Below, one piece after another: positions 56,605 to 64,000 of a DNA stretch of 64,000 nucleotides. Position numbers and translations under genes: made by a program. The notes beneath the pieces are model-generated. The model was not told the origin of the DNA, searched no databases, and saw only the letters and a program-made list of their open reading frames with translations. The DNA comes from VXNF01 sp965116465. GTDB lineage: Bacteria; Actinomycetota; Acidimicrobiia; Acidimicrobiales; CATQHL01. Location of the stretch: assembly GCA_965116465.1 (NCBI GenBank), contig OZ220687.1, forward strand, positions 1,178,001-1,242,000, given 5' to 3'. Position 1 is the stretch's first letter. Every line of letters starts with the position of its first letter.

Positions 56605-58296
56605 CTAGCCGGCGGCGTCGCGGCCGGTCAGGTAGCCGAAGGTCATCGCCGGTCCGAGCGTGCCGCCGGCGCCGCCGTAGACCGTGCCGGTGGGTGCCGC
56701 CATCACGTTGCCGGCCGCCCACAGGCCCGGGATGGCCTCGCCGTCACAGCTCAGCACCCTGCCCCGTTCGTCGGTGCGGGGTCCGCCCGAGGTGCCCAGC
56801 GACCCCATTCGGATGGCGATGGCGTAGAACGGCGGATCGTCCAGCGGCCCCAGCGTGGCCGCCGCCCCCGGCAGCGTGCAGTCGCCGTTGAACAGGTCAT
56901 AGACGCTTGCGCCGCGGCCGAAGGCCGGGTCCGCACCAGCCGCGGCGTGCCGGTTGAACTCCGCCACCGTCTCCGCGAGGGCGGCCGGGGGCACCCCGAT
57001 CACCGCGGCGAGTTCGGTCAGCGTGTCGCCCCGGTGCACCCATGCGGGCGTCTCGGCGCCGCGCCGGCAGCCGGGCAAGGGATAGCGCCGCCGGTAGCGG
57101 TCGTCGCAGACCAGCCAGGCGGCAACGTCGGATTGGTCGGGCGTGGCAGGGCCGGGCGTGCCAGGGTCGAGCGTGGCGGAGCCGGGTGTGGCGGAGCCGG
57201 GCCTGTCAGGGTCGAGCGAATGGAAAGCGCTTCCGAGGGAGTTGTAGTTGGCGGCCTCGTTGCAGAAACGCTCCCCGGCGGCGTTCACCATGATCGATCC
57301 GGGCCGGGTGCGCTCGGCCAGCACCAGCCGGAACCGCGGCGCCCCCCAGGCCTCCTCGCCCGGAACACGCGCCATCGGCGCCCACCAGGCCTCTGCCATG
57401 TTGTCCAGCACCGCCCCGGCATCGATGGCCATGTCGAGCCCGTCGCCTGTGTTCGTGGGCACCCCGGCGGGGGCGTCCATCGGCCCGCGCAGGAACGACC
57501 GCACCAGCGCTTCGTTCCACTCGAAACCACCGGTCGCCAGGATCACACCCCGCCGAGCCTCGACGGTGACCCGGCCGGCGGGCGTGTCAACGAGCACGCC
57601 TGCCACCCGCCCGTCCACCATGACGAGTTGGCGCGCCCGCGCCCCGGTGCGCACCGTGGCGCCTGCGCCGAGGCAGCCGGCCAGCAGCGACCCCACCAGC
57701 GCCTCCCCCATACCGCAGACGCCCCGTTCCCGCCGGTCGGCGAGCACCGAGGCCGGCGGCGGCTCCAGCGCCCCGCCGTAGCTCGTCTCCGAGAGCAGCA
57801 CCGGCCGGGGCTCGCCGTCCCAGAAGCACAACCTTCCGGCCCACTCCCCCAGCACCGACAGATCGAACAGGTCAGGCTCCAGCGACCGCCCGCCGCCCGG
57901 CCGGGCCCCCGGCACCTCCGGGTGATAGTCGGGATACCCCGCCAACAGCCGGAACCGGCACGGCGAGGACGACTCCACGAACCGCAGCATCTCCGGGCCG
58001 GTCGATACGAACGCCGCAGCCACCGTCTCGTCCAAAGCATCCCCGGCCAGCGCCCGCAGGTAGTCCAGGGCGGCGGCGGCATCTCCGGCCTGTTCGGCCC
58101 CGTCCATGAGGTGGTTGCCCGGCACCCACACGATCCCGCCGCTGATGGCGGTGGTGCCGCCCAGCAGGTCGGCCTTCTCGTAGAGCCCCGCATCGGCGCC
58201 AGCGGCCGAAGCGGCCAGCGCAGCCGTCAATCCAGCCGCCCCCGAGCCCAGCACCACCACGTCGTGGCGGGCCACAGCGTCGCCGGGCGCGGTCAC
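56605..58296 (-). CDS. FAD-dependent dehydrogenase, 3-ketosteroid-delta1-dehydrogenase-like
   Basis: A 563-residue flavoprotein. The N-terminal FAD motif is DVVVLGSGAAGLTAALAASA followed by EKADLLGGTTAISGGIVWVP, typical of KstD and fumarate-reductase-type enzymes; GVILATGGFEWNE and the C-terminal GTVYGGAGGTLGPAMTFGYL complete the site. An Ala/Thr/Pro/Gly-rich insert (GSATPGSATLDPGTPGPATP) near 400-420 is low complexity. GTG start at 58296; longer upstream frames run through repeated intergenic DNA. Clustered with an SDR and IpdAB-like CoA-transferase genes, suggesting a role in steroid or terpenoid ring catabolism. Confidence 0.75.
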   Translation of the reverse strand: MTAPGDAVARHDVVVLGSGAAGLTAALAASAAGADAGLYEKADLLGGTTAISGGIVWVPGNHLMDGAEQAGDAAAALDYLRALAGDALDETVAAAFVSTGPEMLRFVESSSPCRFRLLAGYPDYHPEVPGARPGGGRSLEPDLFDLSVLGEWAGRLCFWDGEPRPVLLSETSYGGALEPPPASVLADRRERGVCGMGEALVGSLLAGCLGAGATVRTGARARQLVMVDGRVAGVLVDTPAGRVTVEARRGVILATGGFEWNEALVRSFLRGPMDAPAGVPTNTGDGLDMAIDAGAVLDNMAEAWWAPMARVPGEEAWGAPRFRLVLAERTRPGSIMVNAAGERFCNEAANYNSLGSAFHSLDPDRPGSATPGSATLDPGTPGPATPDQSDVAAWLVCDDRYRRRYPLPGCRRGAETPAWVHRGDTLTELAAVIGVPPAALAETVAEFNRHAAAGADPAFGRGASVYDLFNGDCTLPGAAATLGPLDDPPFYAIAIRMGSLGTSGGPRTDERGRVLSCDGEAIPGLWAAGNVMAAPTGTVYGGAGGTLGPAMTFGYLTGRDAAG

Positions 58297-58597
58297 GCCA
58301 TCACCCCCCAGCCCTGCGAACTCCCGAGGGTGGGGGGCCGGGGAGCCGATTCGCGACGCCTTGCGCCCGCGCGAAGGAGCGAACGGCACCCCGGCACCCC
58401 ACCCGGACGGACCGACAACCGAGGGCGGACCCCCGCAGACCGCCCGACCCCGCGACCGGACGCAGCGACAACCGAGGGTGGGGGCCGGGGGGCCGATTCG
58501 CGACGCCTTGCGCCCGCGCGAAGGAGCGAACGGCACCCCGGCCCCCGCCCGGACCCCCGCAGACACCCGGACCGCCACGGACACACGAGGGACGGAC
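58297..58597. repeat. Intergenic region with a 51-bp direct repeat
   Basis: No gene is supportable in these ~300 bp. A 51-bp sequence starting GCCGATTCGCGACGCCTTGC and ending ACGGCACCCCGGC occurs identically at 58345-58395 and 58492-58542 (147 bp apart). Accompanying motifs (CGACAACCGAGGG, GGACCCCCGCAGAC) also occur twice. The core CCTTGCGC...GCGCGAAGG can form a hairpin. Possibly a dispersed intergenic repeat family. Confidence 0.7.
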
Positions 58598-59368
58598 TCA
58601 GGAGATGTTCAGGCGCATGCCGGCGTCGAGCCGGATGACCTCGCCGTTCAGGTAGGTGTTCTCCATGATGTGGCACACGAGGTTGGCCACGTCGGCCGGC
58701 GCGCCCAACCGCTTGGGGAAGACATTGCCGGCGGTGATGGCGTCGATCTGCTCGTCGTCCAGAGAGGCCAGGATGGGCGTGTCCATGATGCCGGGACAGA
58801 TAGTCACCACCCGGATGCCACGCGACCCCAGATCCCGGGCCAGCGGCAGGGTCATGCCGATGATCCCGCCCTTGGAGGCGCTGTAGGACATCTGCCCCAC
58901 TTGACCCTCGATCCCGGCGATCGAGCCCAGGTTCACGATCACGCCCCGCTCGCCGTCGGCGTTCGGTTCGTTCGCCGCCATGTGCCCCACCGCGTGCCGC
59001 AGCACGTCGAACAGGCCGATGAGGTTCACCTCGATGTGCGCCCGGAAGTGCTCCAGCGTGTGCATCTCGCCGCTGCGGCTGAGCATCCGCTGGCCCGAGC
59101 TGATGCCGGCGCAGCTCACCAGCACATCGATCCGCCCCCAGACGGCCGCCGCCGCGGCCACGGCGGATTCCACGTCGTCGGGCCGGGTCACGTCGACGGG
59201 CACGAAGGCGGCGCCCTCGCCCAACTCGGCGGCCATCCGCTCCCCCGCCGAGGAGGCCAGGTCGGCGATGGCCACCCGCCCACCGGCCGTCACCAGGCCC
59301 CGCGCCACACCGGCGCCCAGGCCGGAGGCGCCCCCGGTGACGAGCGCGACCGAGCCCTCGACCTTCAC
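58598..59368 (-). CDS. Short-chain dehydrogenase/reductase (SDR)
   Basis: A 256-residue classical SDR: VALVTGGASGLGAGVARGLV (TGxxxGxG), VLVSCAGISSG (NAG region reads SCAG), GSIAGIEGQVGQMSYSASKG with the catalytic Ser, Tyr and Lys (YSASK), and VTICPGIMDTPI. The Asp in AIADLASS after the second strand indicates NAD(H) preference. Resembles 3-hydroxyacyl-CoA dehydrogenase type 2 and the SDRs next to ipdAB in actinobacterial steroid clusters. Located 21 bp downstream of the beta subunit gene, same strand. Confidence 0.88.
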   Translation of the reverse strand: MKVEGSVALVTGGASGLGAGVARGLVTAGGRVAIADLASSAGERMAAELGEGAAFVPVDVTRPDDVESAVAAAAAVWGRIDVLVSCAGISSGQRMLSRSGEMHTLEHFRAHIEVNLIGLFDVLRHAVGHMAANEPNADGERGVIVNLGSIAGIEGQVGQMSYSASKGGIIGMTLPLARDLGSRGIRVVTICPGIMDTPILASLDDEQIDAITAGNVFPKRLGAPADVANLVCHIMENTYLNGEVIRLDAGMRLNIS

Positions 59369-59389
59369 AGCACCGGCCCCGCTGGCATC

Positions 59390-60196
59390 TCAGAATTCTC
59401 GCAGGCGGGCGCCGGTCGGATCCACCTCGGTGCGCAGCAGGTGCAGTTCCTCGGCGCTGGGGCGAGCCGTGGCCGGCACCTCCCCGGCGGGCAGCAGCAC
59501 CTCGAAGCCGGTGGCCGCTTGGACGTCGTCGGCGCTGACACCGGGGTGCAGCGAGGCCAGGCGCATCCGCTTGGTCTCGGGCTCGAAGTCGAAGACGCAC
59601 AGGTTGGTGATGCAGAGCCGTGGCCCGCCGGGCATGCCGAGCGAGGCCCGATGGTCGCCCCCGTCGCCCCAGCCGATGCCCGAGCGGAAGTGCAGGCGGT
59701 CGACGAACGTGCGCGGGTCGTGCGTGGTGCTCCACAGGTAGATGCGGGGCATCATGCAACCGAGGTCGGCCATTCCCCCGCCGCCGGGCAGGCGCACCTT
59801 GGGGCTTTGATGCGGGCCGATGACGCTGTTGTTGACGTTGCCGCAGGCGTCCATCTGGGCGCCCCGGAAGGCGAAGGTGTTGTAGCGGGCACCCTGGGCG
59901 TACGCCCAGAAGTCCGCCGGCGAGTTGGCCAGCATCGAGGCGCCGCCCCACAGCTCGTCGGACAATGTCGACGACCCGATGGTTTCGGGGTCGGCGTCGA
60001 TGGCGACGGAGCTGGCCGCCCACACGAGGTCGGGGGCGTGGGTGCGCCGCGCCAGCCGGTAGGCGCAGACGGGGATGAACGACACGGCCCCGTTGAACGC
60101 CCGGGTGTCGTTGGCCAGCGCCCGCGAGAACGTGACCACGATCAACTCGTCGATGGTGCAGTCGTAGCCGGGGACGGCCGCAGCTGTGCCGCTCAC
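59390..60196 (-). CDS. CoA-transferase family protein, beta subunit (IpdB-like)
   Basis: A 268-residue class I CoA-transferase-fold protein: CTIDELIVVTFSRALANDTR, TLSDELWGGASMLANSPADF, AQGARYNTFAFRGAQMDACG, NVNNSVIGPHQSPKVRLPGG and LCVFDFEPETKRMRLASLHP. This is close to IpdB, which with IpdA opens the last steroid ring (COCHEA-CoA hydrolase) in mycobacteria and rhodococci. Its ATG overlaps the alpha gene's stop (4 bp). Assignment to steroid degradation is by family and context. Confidence 0.8.
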   Translation of the reverse strand: MSGTAAAVPGYDCTIDELIVVTFSRALANDTRAFNGAVSFIPVCAYRLARRTHAPDLVWAASSVAIDADPETIGSSTLSDELWGGASMLANSPADFWAYAQGARYNTFAFRGAQMDACGNVNNSVIGPHQSPKVRLPGGGGMADLGCMMPRIYLWSTTHDPRTFVDRLHFRSGIGWGDGGDHRASLGMPGGPRLCITNLCVFDFEPETKRMRLASLHPGVSADDVQAATGFEVLLPAGEVPATARPSAEELHLLRTEVDPTGARLREF

Positions 60197-61095
60197 GACG
60201 CCGTCGTCTCCCCTGCAGCGCCCGGCTGCACGCCGTTGGCAACCAGGAAGTCACCCCAGGTATCGGGATCCGTGATGCGTTGCCCGAAGAAGGCCGTGAA
60301 GTCCTCCGGCGAGCCGCACGCCGCCAGGTAGTCCTCGAAGAAGCGCCCGTCGTGGCCGTAGTCGGGGAAGCACGACGTGGGGAAGGCCCCCCGGGGCGCC
60401 TCGCAGACGCCGTCCACCATGAAGCGGGGATAGGTGGTGCGGTGAGGCTCGGCAGTGAACGAGGCCGTGTCCACGATGCGTTCGGCGGTCACGATGGTGC
60501 GGTCGGCGGCGTTGACGATCTCGCTGTCCATCCAGATCAGCTTCGGGTTGACGCGGGCGTTGCCGACGATGTCGGCCTCGTGGACGTGCACGACCGCCGC
60601 GTCTAGGGCCAGTGGCGTGCAGGCCACATAGGGCCGGCCGGTTGCGGCGTCGGTCTCGACACGCAGTGCGCCCGAGGCCGCGTGGAGGGCGGGAACGTCG
60701 GTGCCGAGGCCGGCCACGGTCGGCATGAACGGCAGGTGCCGGGCCTGCGCCTGCAGCCGGCAGATCAGCAGGTGCTCGGAGTACTCCTCCATGGTCACCT
60801 TGCCGCTCTCGACGCCGCGCCGGAAGTGCGGGGCCAGGCCGAATCCCTCGAAGCTGATGAGCCCGGCCACGACCCGGGCCACGGCGCCCGCCGCCACCAG
60901 CCAGTCCACGCACATACCGGCCACGATGGCCACCACCGTGAGGTCGCGCTTGCCGGCCCGCACGAGCTCCCGCACGAACGCCATCGGGGCGCTGTTCATG
61001 GACAGCCCGCCGAGGGCGATCGTGGCGCCGTCCGGAATCGAAGCAGCAGCCTCAGCCAGCGAGATCTGCTTCGAGACGGGGCCTTTCACGCCCAA
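60193..61095 (-). CDS. CoA-transferase family protein, alpha subunit (IpdA-like)
   Basis: A 300-residue class I CoA-transferase-fold protein: SLAEAAASIPDGATIALGGL, SMNSAPMAFVRELVRAGKRD, LISFEGFGLAPHFRRGVESG (the Glu is in the position of the catalytic Glu of IpdA-type enzymes) and VVHVHEADIVGNARV. Pairs with the overlapping beta subunit gene. First gene of the minus-strand operon with the SDR and FAD dehydrogenase downstream; a ~280-bp divergent promoter region separates it from the UGSC gene pair. Confidence 0.8.
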   Translation of the reverse strand: MGVKGPVSKQISLAEAAASIPDGATIALGGLSMNSAPMAFVRELVRAGKRDLTVVAIVAGMCVDWLVAAGAVARVVAGLISFEGFGLAPHFRRGVESGKVTMEEYSEHLLICRLQAQARHLPFMPTVAGLGTDVPALHAASGALRVETDAATGRPYVACTPLALDAAVVHVHEADIVGNARVNPKLIWMDSEIVNAADRTIVTAERIVDTASFTAEPHRTTYPRFMVDGVCEAPRGAFPTSCFPDYGHDGRFFEDYLAACGSPEDFTAFFGQRITDPDTWGDFLVANGVQPGAAGETTAS

Positions 61096-61374
61096 TACTT
61101 ACCAAACGAGCGGTTGAAACGCAATCGACCAGCAAAACCTCGGGAGGGCGGGGATGCCGGTGGACGCCGTAGGCGGCCATTTTCAGAGGCCGCCGGAGCG
61201 CCACCGGTAGCCCCGCCCGGACGGAGACCGAGACCCGTGGGTGGGGGACGCCGGGGTCGAAGTCCGGATCGACTACGAAGGCGCAAGCCTGACCGGCATC
61301 GGCGGCTCCCGCCCAGACAGCCGATCCGCTCGTCGGGACCGCCGACGGCCACAGCCGAGCGGTACCGTGCGAAC
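61096..61374. promoter_or_regulatory. Divergent promoter region of the CoA-transferase and UGSC operons
   Basis: A 279-bp intergenic region. The part next to the alpha-subunit gene (61093-61135) is A/T-rich (ACTTACCAAACGAGCGGTTGA) and probably holds the promoters, possibly with an operator; no element is firmly identifiable. Confidence 0.35.
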
Positions 61375-62445
61375 GTGCTCGACGCGCTGGACACCCTCGA
61401 CCTCGACGACGCCGACGTCCTCGAGGAGTTCCACCGCCGGGGCTGGACCGACGGGCTGCCGGTGGTGCCGCCCACGCCGGAGCGGGTCGAGGCGCTGCTT
61501 GGCCATGCGGGGCTGGCGGCCGATGACGTCCTCGGTGACATCGAGGCTCGGGGTCGCTCGCTCAGCGCCCAGCAGGCAGCCGCCAACGCCGTGATGGCGG
61601 GCTGCGGGCCCGAGCACTTCCCGCTGGCAGTGGCCGCCCTCTGCGCCATGCTGGACCCGGCGTTCAACGCCCACACCGTGATGATCAGCACCGGCGGGGC
61701 GGCGTTCTGCCTGCTCGTGAGCGGGCCGGCGACAGCTGAGTTGCAGATGGCCACCCGCCACAACGCCCTCGGGTCGGGAAATCGCGCCAACGCCGCCACA
61801 GGCCGCACGCTGCGCCTCGTGGCCCGCAACGTCTTCGGCGCCCGCACCGGCGAGATGGACGCCTCCTCCATCGGCCACCCGGGCAAGTTCACGCTCTGCC
61901 TCGCCGAGGACGAGCCGCCGGCACCGTGGGAACCGCTGCGGGTGGAGTTGGGCTACGGCATCGAGGACTCCACGGTGACGATCCTCGGCACCGAGGGGCC
62001 CCGCCAGGTGGCGAACCACCTCAACCCGTCGCCGGAGGGAATCCTCACGACGATGGCGGCCGCCATGCGCTGCCCTGCCACCTATCCCGTCGGCAAGGGC
62101 CACCAGGCGGTGGTGGTGCTGGGGCCCGAGCACACCGCGGCGCTCATCGAGGCCGGCTGGACACGAGGACGGGTCCGGGAGTTCCTCACCGAAGCCAGCC
62201 GGGTCACGCCCGCCGAGATCGAGGCGGCAGGCGTCTTCCTGGAGGTCGGCACGCAACACGACATGACTCCGGGAACCGACGGCAGGCTCCCGACCGTGCG
62301 GAGCGCCGAAGACGTCTTCCTCGTGACCGCCGGCGGCCACGGCGCCGGCTGGTCGGCCTACCTGCCGGTGTGGGCCCCGACCCTGCACAGCGTGGCGGTG
62401 TCGCGTCGCGTGCCGGCCCCGGGTGAGGGCCTGCCGCGCAACTAG
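61375..62445 (+). CDS. Partner protein of the UGSC-family selenoprotein
   Basis: A 356-residue protein of the family that accompanies UGSC proteins: LEEFHRRGWTDGLPVVPPTP, ANAVMAGCGPEHFPLAVAAL, HTVMISTGGAAFCLLVSGPA, ARNVFGARTGEMDASSIGHP and VLGPEHTAALIEAGWTRGRV. The GWTDGLPVVPPT motif is characteristic. Biochemical activity is not known. GTG start; it ends 10 bp before the selenoprotein gene, so they form an operon. No metal or flavin motif is evident. Confidence 0.75.
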   Translation: MLDALDTLDLDDADVLEEFHRRGWTDGLPVVPPTPERVEALLGHAGLAADDVLGDIEARGRSLSAQQAAANAVMAGCGPEHFPLAVAALCAMLDPAFNAHTVMISTGGAAFCLLVSGPATAELQMATRHNALGSGNRANAATGRTLRLVARNVFGARTGEMDASSIGHPGKFTLCLAEDEPPAPWEPLRVELGYGIEDSTVTILGTEGPRQVANHLNPSPEGILTTMAAAMRCPATYPVGKGHQAVVVLGPEHTAALIEAGWTRGRVREFLTEASRVTPAEIEAAGVFLEVGTQHDMTPGTDGRLPTVRSAEDVFLVTAGGHGAGWSAYLPVWAPTLHSVAVSRRVPAPGEGLPRN

Positions 62446-62455
62446 GCTCGACTCG

Positions 62456-62992
62456 ATGGCCACCATCACCGTCGTTCGACCCGACTACGTCTCCGAGGTG
62501 AGCGGCGTGGGTCGTGCGCCGAGGCAGGCCCTCAGCGGGACCGACCGGCTGCACCTCACGCTGATCGAGAACGGCAAGCCCAATGCCCGCAAGCTGCTGG
62601 GCCACGTGGCCGACGAGTTGCGCAGCCGCCTGCCGCTCGCTGCCGTGGACGTGCACTCCAAGCCGGCGGCAGGCAAGCCCATCGACGCCGACACAGCCGA
62701 CATGCTGGCGGCCCGCTCGCACCTGGTGATCTCCGGCGTCGGCGATTGAGGCGCCTGCACCGCGTGCAGTTTGCACGACGCAGTCCTGCTGGAGACCCGC
62801 GGCACCCCCGCCGCCCTCGTGGTCACTGAGCCCTTCGTCGCCGTGGCGGACCGCTTCGCCCCAACCGTCGGCGCGCCCGGCTACCCGTCGGCCGCGGTGC
62901 CCCACCCCATCTCATCGGTCAGCGACGACGGCCTCCGCAAGTACGCCGCAGCCGTCGCCGATCGGGTCGCTGACCTGCTCACCACGGCCTGA
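62456..62992 (+). CDS. UGSC-family protein read through an in-frame TGA (probable selenoprotein)
   Basis: A 178-codon frame interrupted only by TGA at 62747-62749 (codon 98). Before it: VVRPDYVSEVSGVGR and AARSHLVISGVGD; after it, in the same frame: GACTACSLHDAVLLETRGTP and ALVVTEPFVAVADRFAPTVG. The junction reads GVGD-U-G-A-C-T, which is the UGSC motif (GxGD-U-G-S-C-T) of a selenoprotein family reported from marine metagenomes, with Ala for Ser. Everything after the TGA matches the family's C-terminal pattern, so the codon is almost certainly decoded as selenocysteine or the gene is recently broken. A short hairpin lies just downstream of the TGA. Confidence 0.8.
62750..62776 (+). promoter_or_regulatory. 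Candidate bacterial SECIS element after the in-frame TGA
   Basis: Immediately 3' of the TGA are two mutually exclusive stems: CTGCAC-CGC-GTGCAG (62755-62769) and GTGCA-GTT-TGCAC (62764-62776). The second places a GU-containing apical loop ~20 bases after the UGA, as in known bacterial SECIS hairpins. Short stems are expected for such elements; prediction by eye only. Confidence 0.5.
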
Positions 62993-63007
62993 GATCTGCC
63001 CGGACGG

Positions 63008-63475
63008 CTACAGGACGAAGTCGCCGCCGGCGTACCAGTTGTCGAAGGCGGCCTTCACGATCACGTCCACCAGTTCGATCTGCTGGCGGTCCGGACCGAT
63101 GAGGTAGGCGAAGCCGGCGGGCCCGCCGTCGGGGCCGGCACCGGTGAAGCGGACGGTCCACCCGGCCCCGGTGAGCACCTCGAGATCTCCCCGTAGGTCC
63201 TCGGTCCAGTAGCCCATGTGGTAGGTGCCCGCGTCGACTCCGGGATCCCAGAACGATCCGATCGGCCCCTCGACGAGCTCCACCTGCACCGGGCCCTGCA
63301 CGGAGTACGTGAAGCGCACGCTCGTCCCGACGACCCTGCCCTCGACCAGGTGCTCGACGTCCAGCGACTGCGGGCTGTGCCAGGTGAGCCCCGTGCCGGC
63401 GGAGTAGAACTCCATGGCCTCGGTGAGATTCGAGACGGCGACACCTACGTGGAACGGCGCTGTCAGATCGACCAT
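63008..63475 (-). CDS. VOC-superfamily (glyoxalase/dioxygenase-like) protein
   Basis: A 155-residue protein with vicinal-oxygen-chelate pattern: FHVGVAVSNLTEAMEFYSAG (His at the metal position), VELVEGPIGSFWDP, GTYHMGYWTEDLRGDLEVLT (second His) and FAYLIGPDRQQIELVDV (Glu). The H...H...E set could bind a divalent metal. Substrate unknown; 4 bp separate it from the upstream LLM-class gene, forming an operon. Confidence 0.8.
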   Translation of the reverse strand: MVDLTAPFHVGVAVSNLTEAMEFYSAGTGLTWHSPQSLDVEHLVEGRVVGTSVRFTYSVQGPVQVELVEGPIGSFWDPGVDAGTYHMGYWTEDLRGDLEVLTGAGWTVRFTGAGPDGGPAGFAYLIGPDRQQIELVDVIVKAAFDNWYAGGDFVL

Positions 63476-63479
63476 CGGT

Positions 63480-64000
63480 TCATCTCCTGTTCTCGAGCGC
63501 GCCGGGACGGTCCCCGGAACCCAGCATCGACTTCAATTCGACGGCGGCGTCGACGTGCGCCGCCCACTCGGCCTCGCTGCGCGCCAGGGGCACCAGCAGC
63601 ACGTGCTGCAGTCCGGCCTCGATGTAACCGGCCAGCAGTTCCGCCAGCTGCGGGACCGTGCCGGTGGCCACCGGGCGCTCGCCGTAACCGTCGCCCACCT
63701 CACTCCAGCGCCCCCCGCCATCGAGCGGCGAGCCGAAGCGGACCTCCATGTGGATGGAGGCGACGGTCGGGCGGCCACCGGCAGCGCACTGCTCGTGGGC
63801 CCGCAACTCGGCGAGGCGCTCGGCGAAGACGTCCAGCGGCGCCCACGTGCCCATCCAGCCCTCGCAGGCGGCGGCGCGGCGCAACGCGCCCGGCGATGAG
63901 CCCCCGATCCAGATGGGGACCGGCCCGGCCGGGGCCGGCTTCACACGCACAGCGCGGAAGCTGAAGTGCCCGCTGGTGTACTCCTCGGCGCCGCCCCAGG
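63480..64000 (-). CDS. LLM-class flavin-dependent oxidoreductase (5' end cut by window)
   Basis: The C-terminal 173 residues of a luciferase-like monooxygenase: GGAEEYTSGHFSFRAVRVKP, GPVPIWIGGSSPGALRRAAA and CEGWMGTWAPLDVFAERLAE, then GTVPQLAELLAGYIEAGLQH. The PIWIGGSSP segment is the family hallmark near the F420/FMN phosphate site. Runs off the right edge. Acidimicrobial and mycobacterial genomes have many such, often F420-dependent, enzymes in steroid and terpenoid catabolic clusters. Confidence 0.85.
   Translation of the reverse strand, partial: WGGAEEYTSGHFSFRAVRVKPAPAGPVPIWIGGSSPGALRRAAACEGWMGTWAPLDVFAERLAELRAHEQCAAGGRPTVASIHMEVRFGSPLDGGGRWSEVGDGYGERPVATGTVPQLAELLAGYIEAGLQHVLLVPLARSEAEWAAHVDAAVELKSMLGSGDRPGALENRR

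Noticed and set aside
58361..60331. A 656-residue plus-strand frame opposite the SDR and CoA-transferase genes
   Set aside because: Antisense shadow of three well-supported genes and the repeat region; no domain pattern.
62771..62992. A separate 73-residue gene starting after the UGSC TGA
   Set aside because: It has no ribosome-binding site and is in the same frame as, and family-continuous with, the sequence before the TGA.
1..64000. tRNA or rRNA genes and CRISPR arrays
   Set aside because: No cloverleaf-like or rRNA-like sequence and no regularly spaced repeats were noticed on reading; a covariance-model scan could not be run here.

Overview
This 64 kb window is high-GC, densely coded bacterial DNA. 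GTG starts, ATGA/GTGA gene overlaps, a Tad pilus locus and a steroid-type CoA-transferase/dehydrogenase cluster suggest an uncultured actinobacterium, most likely of the Acidimicrobiia type. That placement is inference; no rRNA, tRNA or CRISPR array was found.

Layout. (1) 1-5.0 kb: minus-strand Tad/Flp pilus genes (TadC cut by the edge, TadB, CpaF ATPase, a MinD/CpaE-like protein, a SAF/CpaB-like protein) and a plus-strand prepilin peptidase. (2) 5.1-22.3 kb: mostly chromosomal genes: a degenerate Fic protein divergent from a two-gene type IIA topoisomerase operon, a UvrD-like helicase with an HRDC-like end, a flavin reductase, a canonical Fic protein, a YbaK deacylase, a DUF429 protein, an FAD oxidoreductase, an AbiEi-Fic fusion and a Uma2 nuclease. 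(3) 22.4-30.4 kb: accessory island with an AlbA_2 ATPase gene bracketed by paired TGACATA sites, two unfamiliar small two-gene cassettes, relics of a retropepsin-type protease, a phospholipase D protein with an acidic repeat tail, a HigB/HigA-ImmA-like module and a DUF4143 relic.

(4) 30.7-43.8 kb: a defence locus. The order cysteine desulfurase, DUF4007, large P-loop ATPase, PP-loop DndC-like protein matches SspA-B-C-D single-strand DNA phosphorothioation. It continues in one direction into a 954-residue protein combining two alpha-CTD-like modules, a sigma region-4-like helix-turn-helix and further DNA-binding modules, then a GIY-YIG nuclease, a DndB-type DGQHR protein and a SNF2 helicase. 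No SspE-like gene is seen, so the restriction half may be new. A PLD-DEAD helicase lies convergent to it.

(5) 46.9-56.6 kb: repeat-rich toxin-antitoxin and relic zone: two truncated copies of the PLD-helicase 5' end, two membrane-protein paralogues sharing a 50-bp identical leader, two NYN-domain genes, two MazEF-like pairs plus relics, two Phd-VapC pairs with palindromic operators, and a low-GC DUF6338 gene. (6) 56.6-64 kb: catabolic genes: KstD-like flavoprotein, SDR, IpdAB-like CoA-transferase subunits, then a UGSC-family pair whose second gene reads through an in-frame TGA (probable selenocysteine) followed by a small hairpin, and VOC and LLM-family genes running off the right edge.

The strongest candidates for something undescribed are the extended Ssp-like locus, the UGA-containing UGSC protein, and the paired sites around the AlbA_2 gene.
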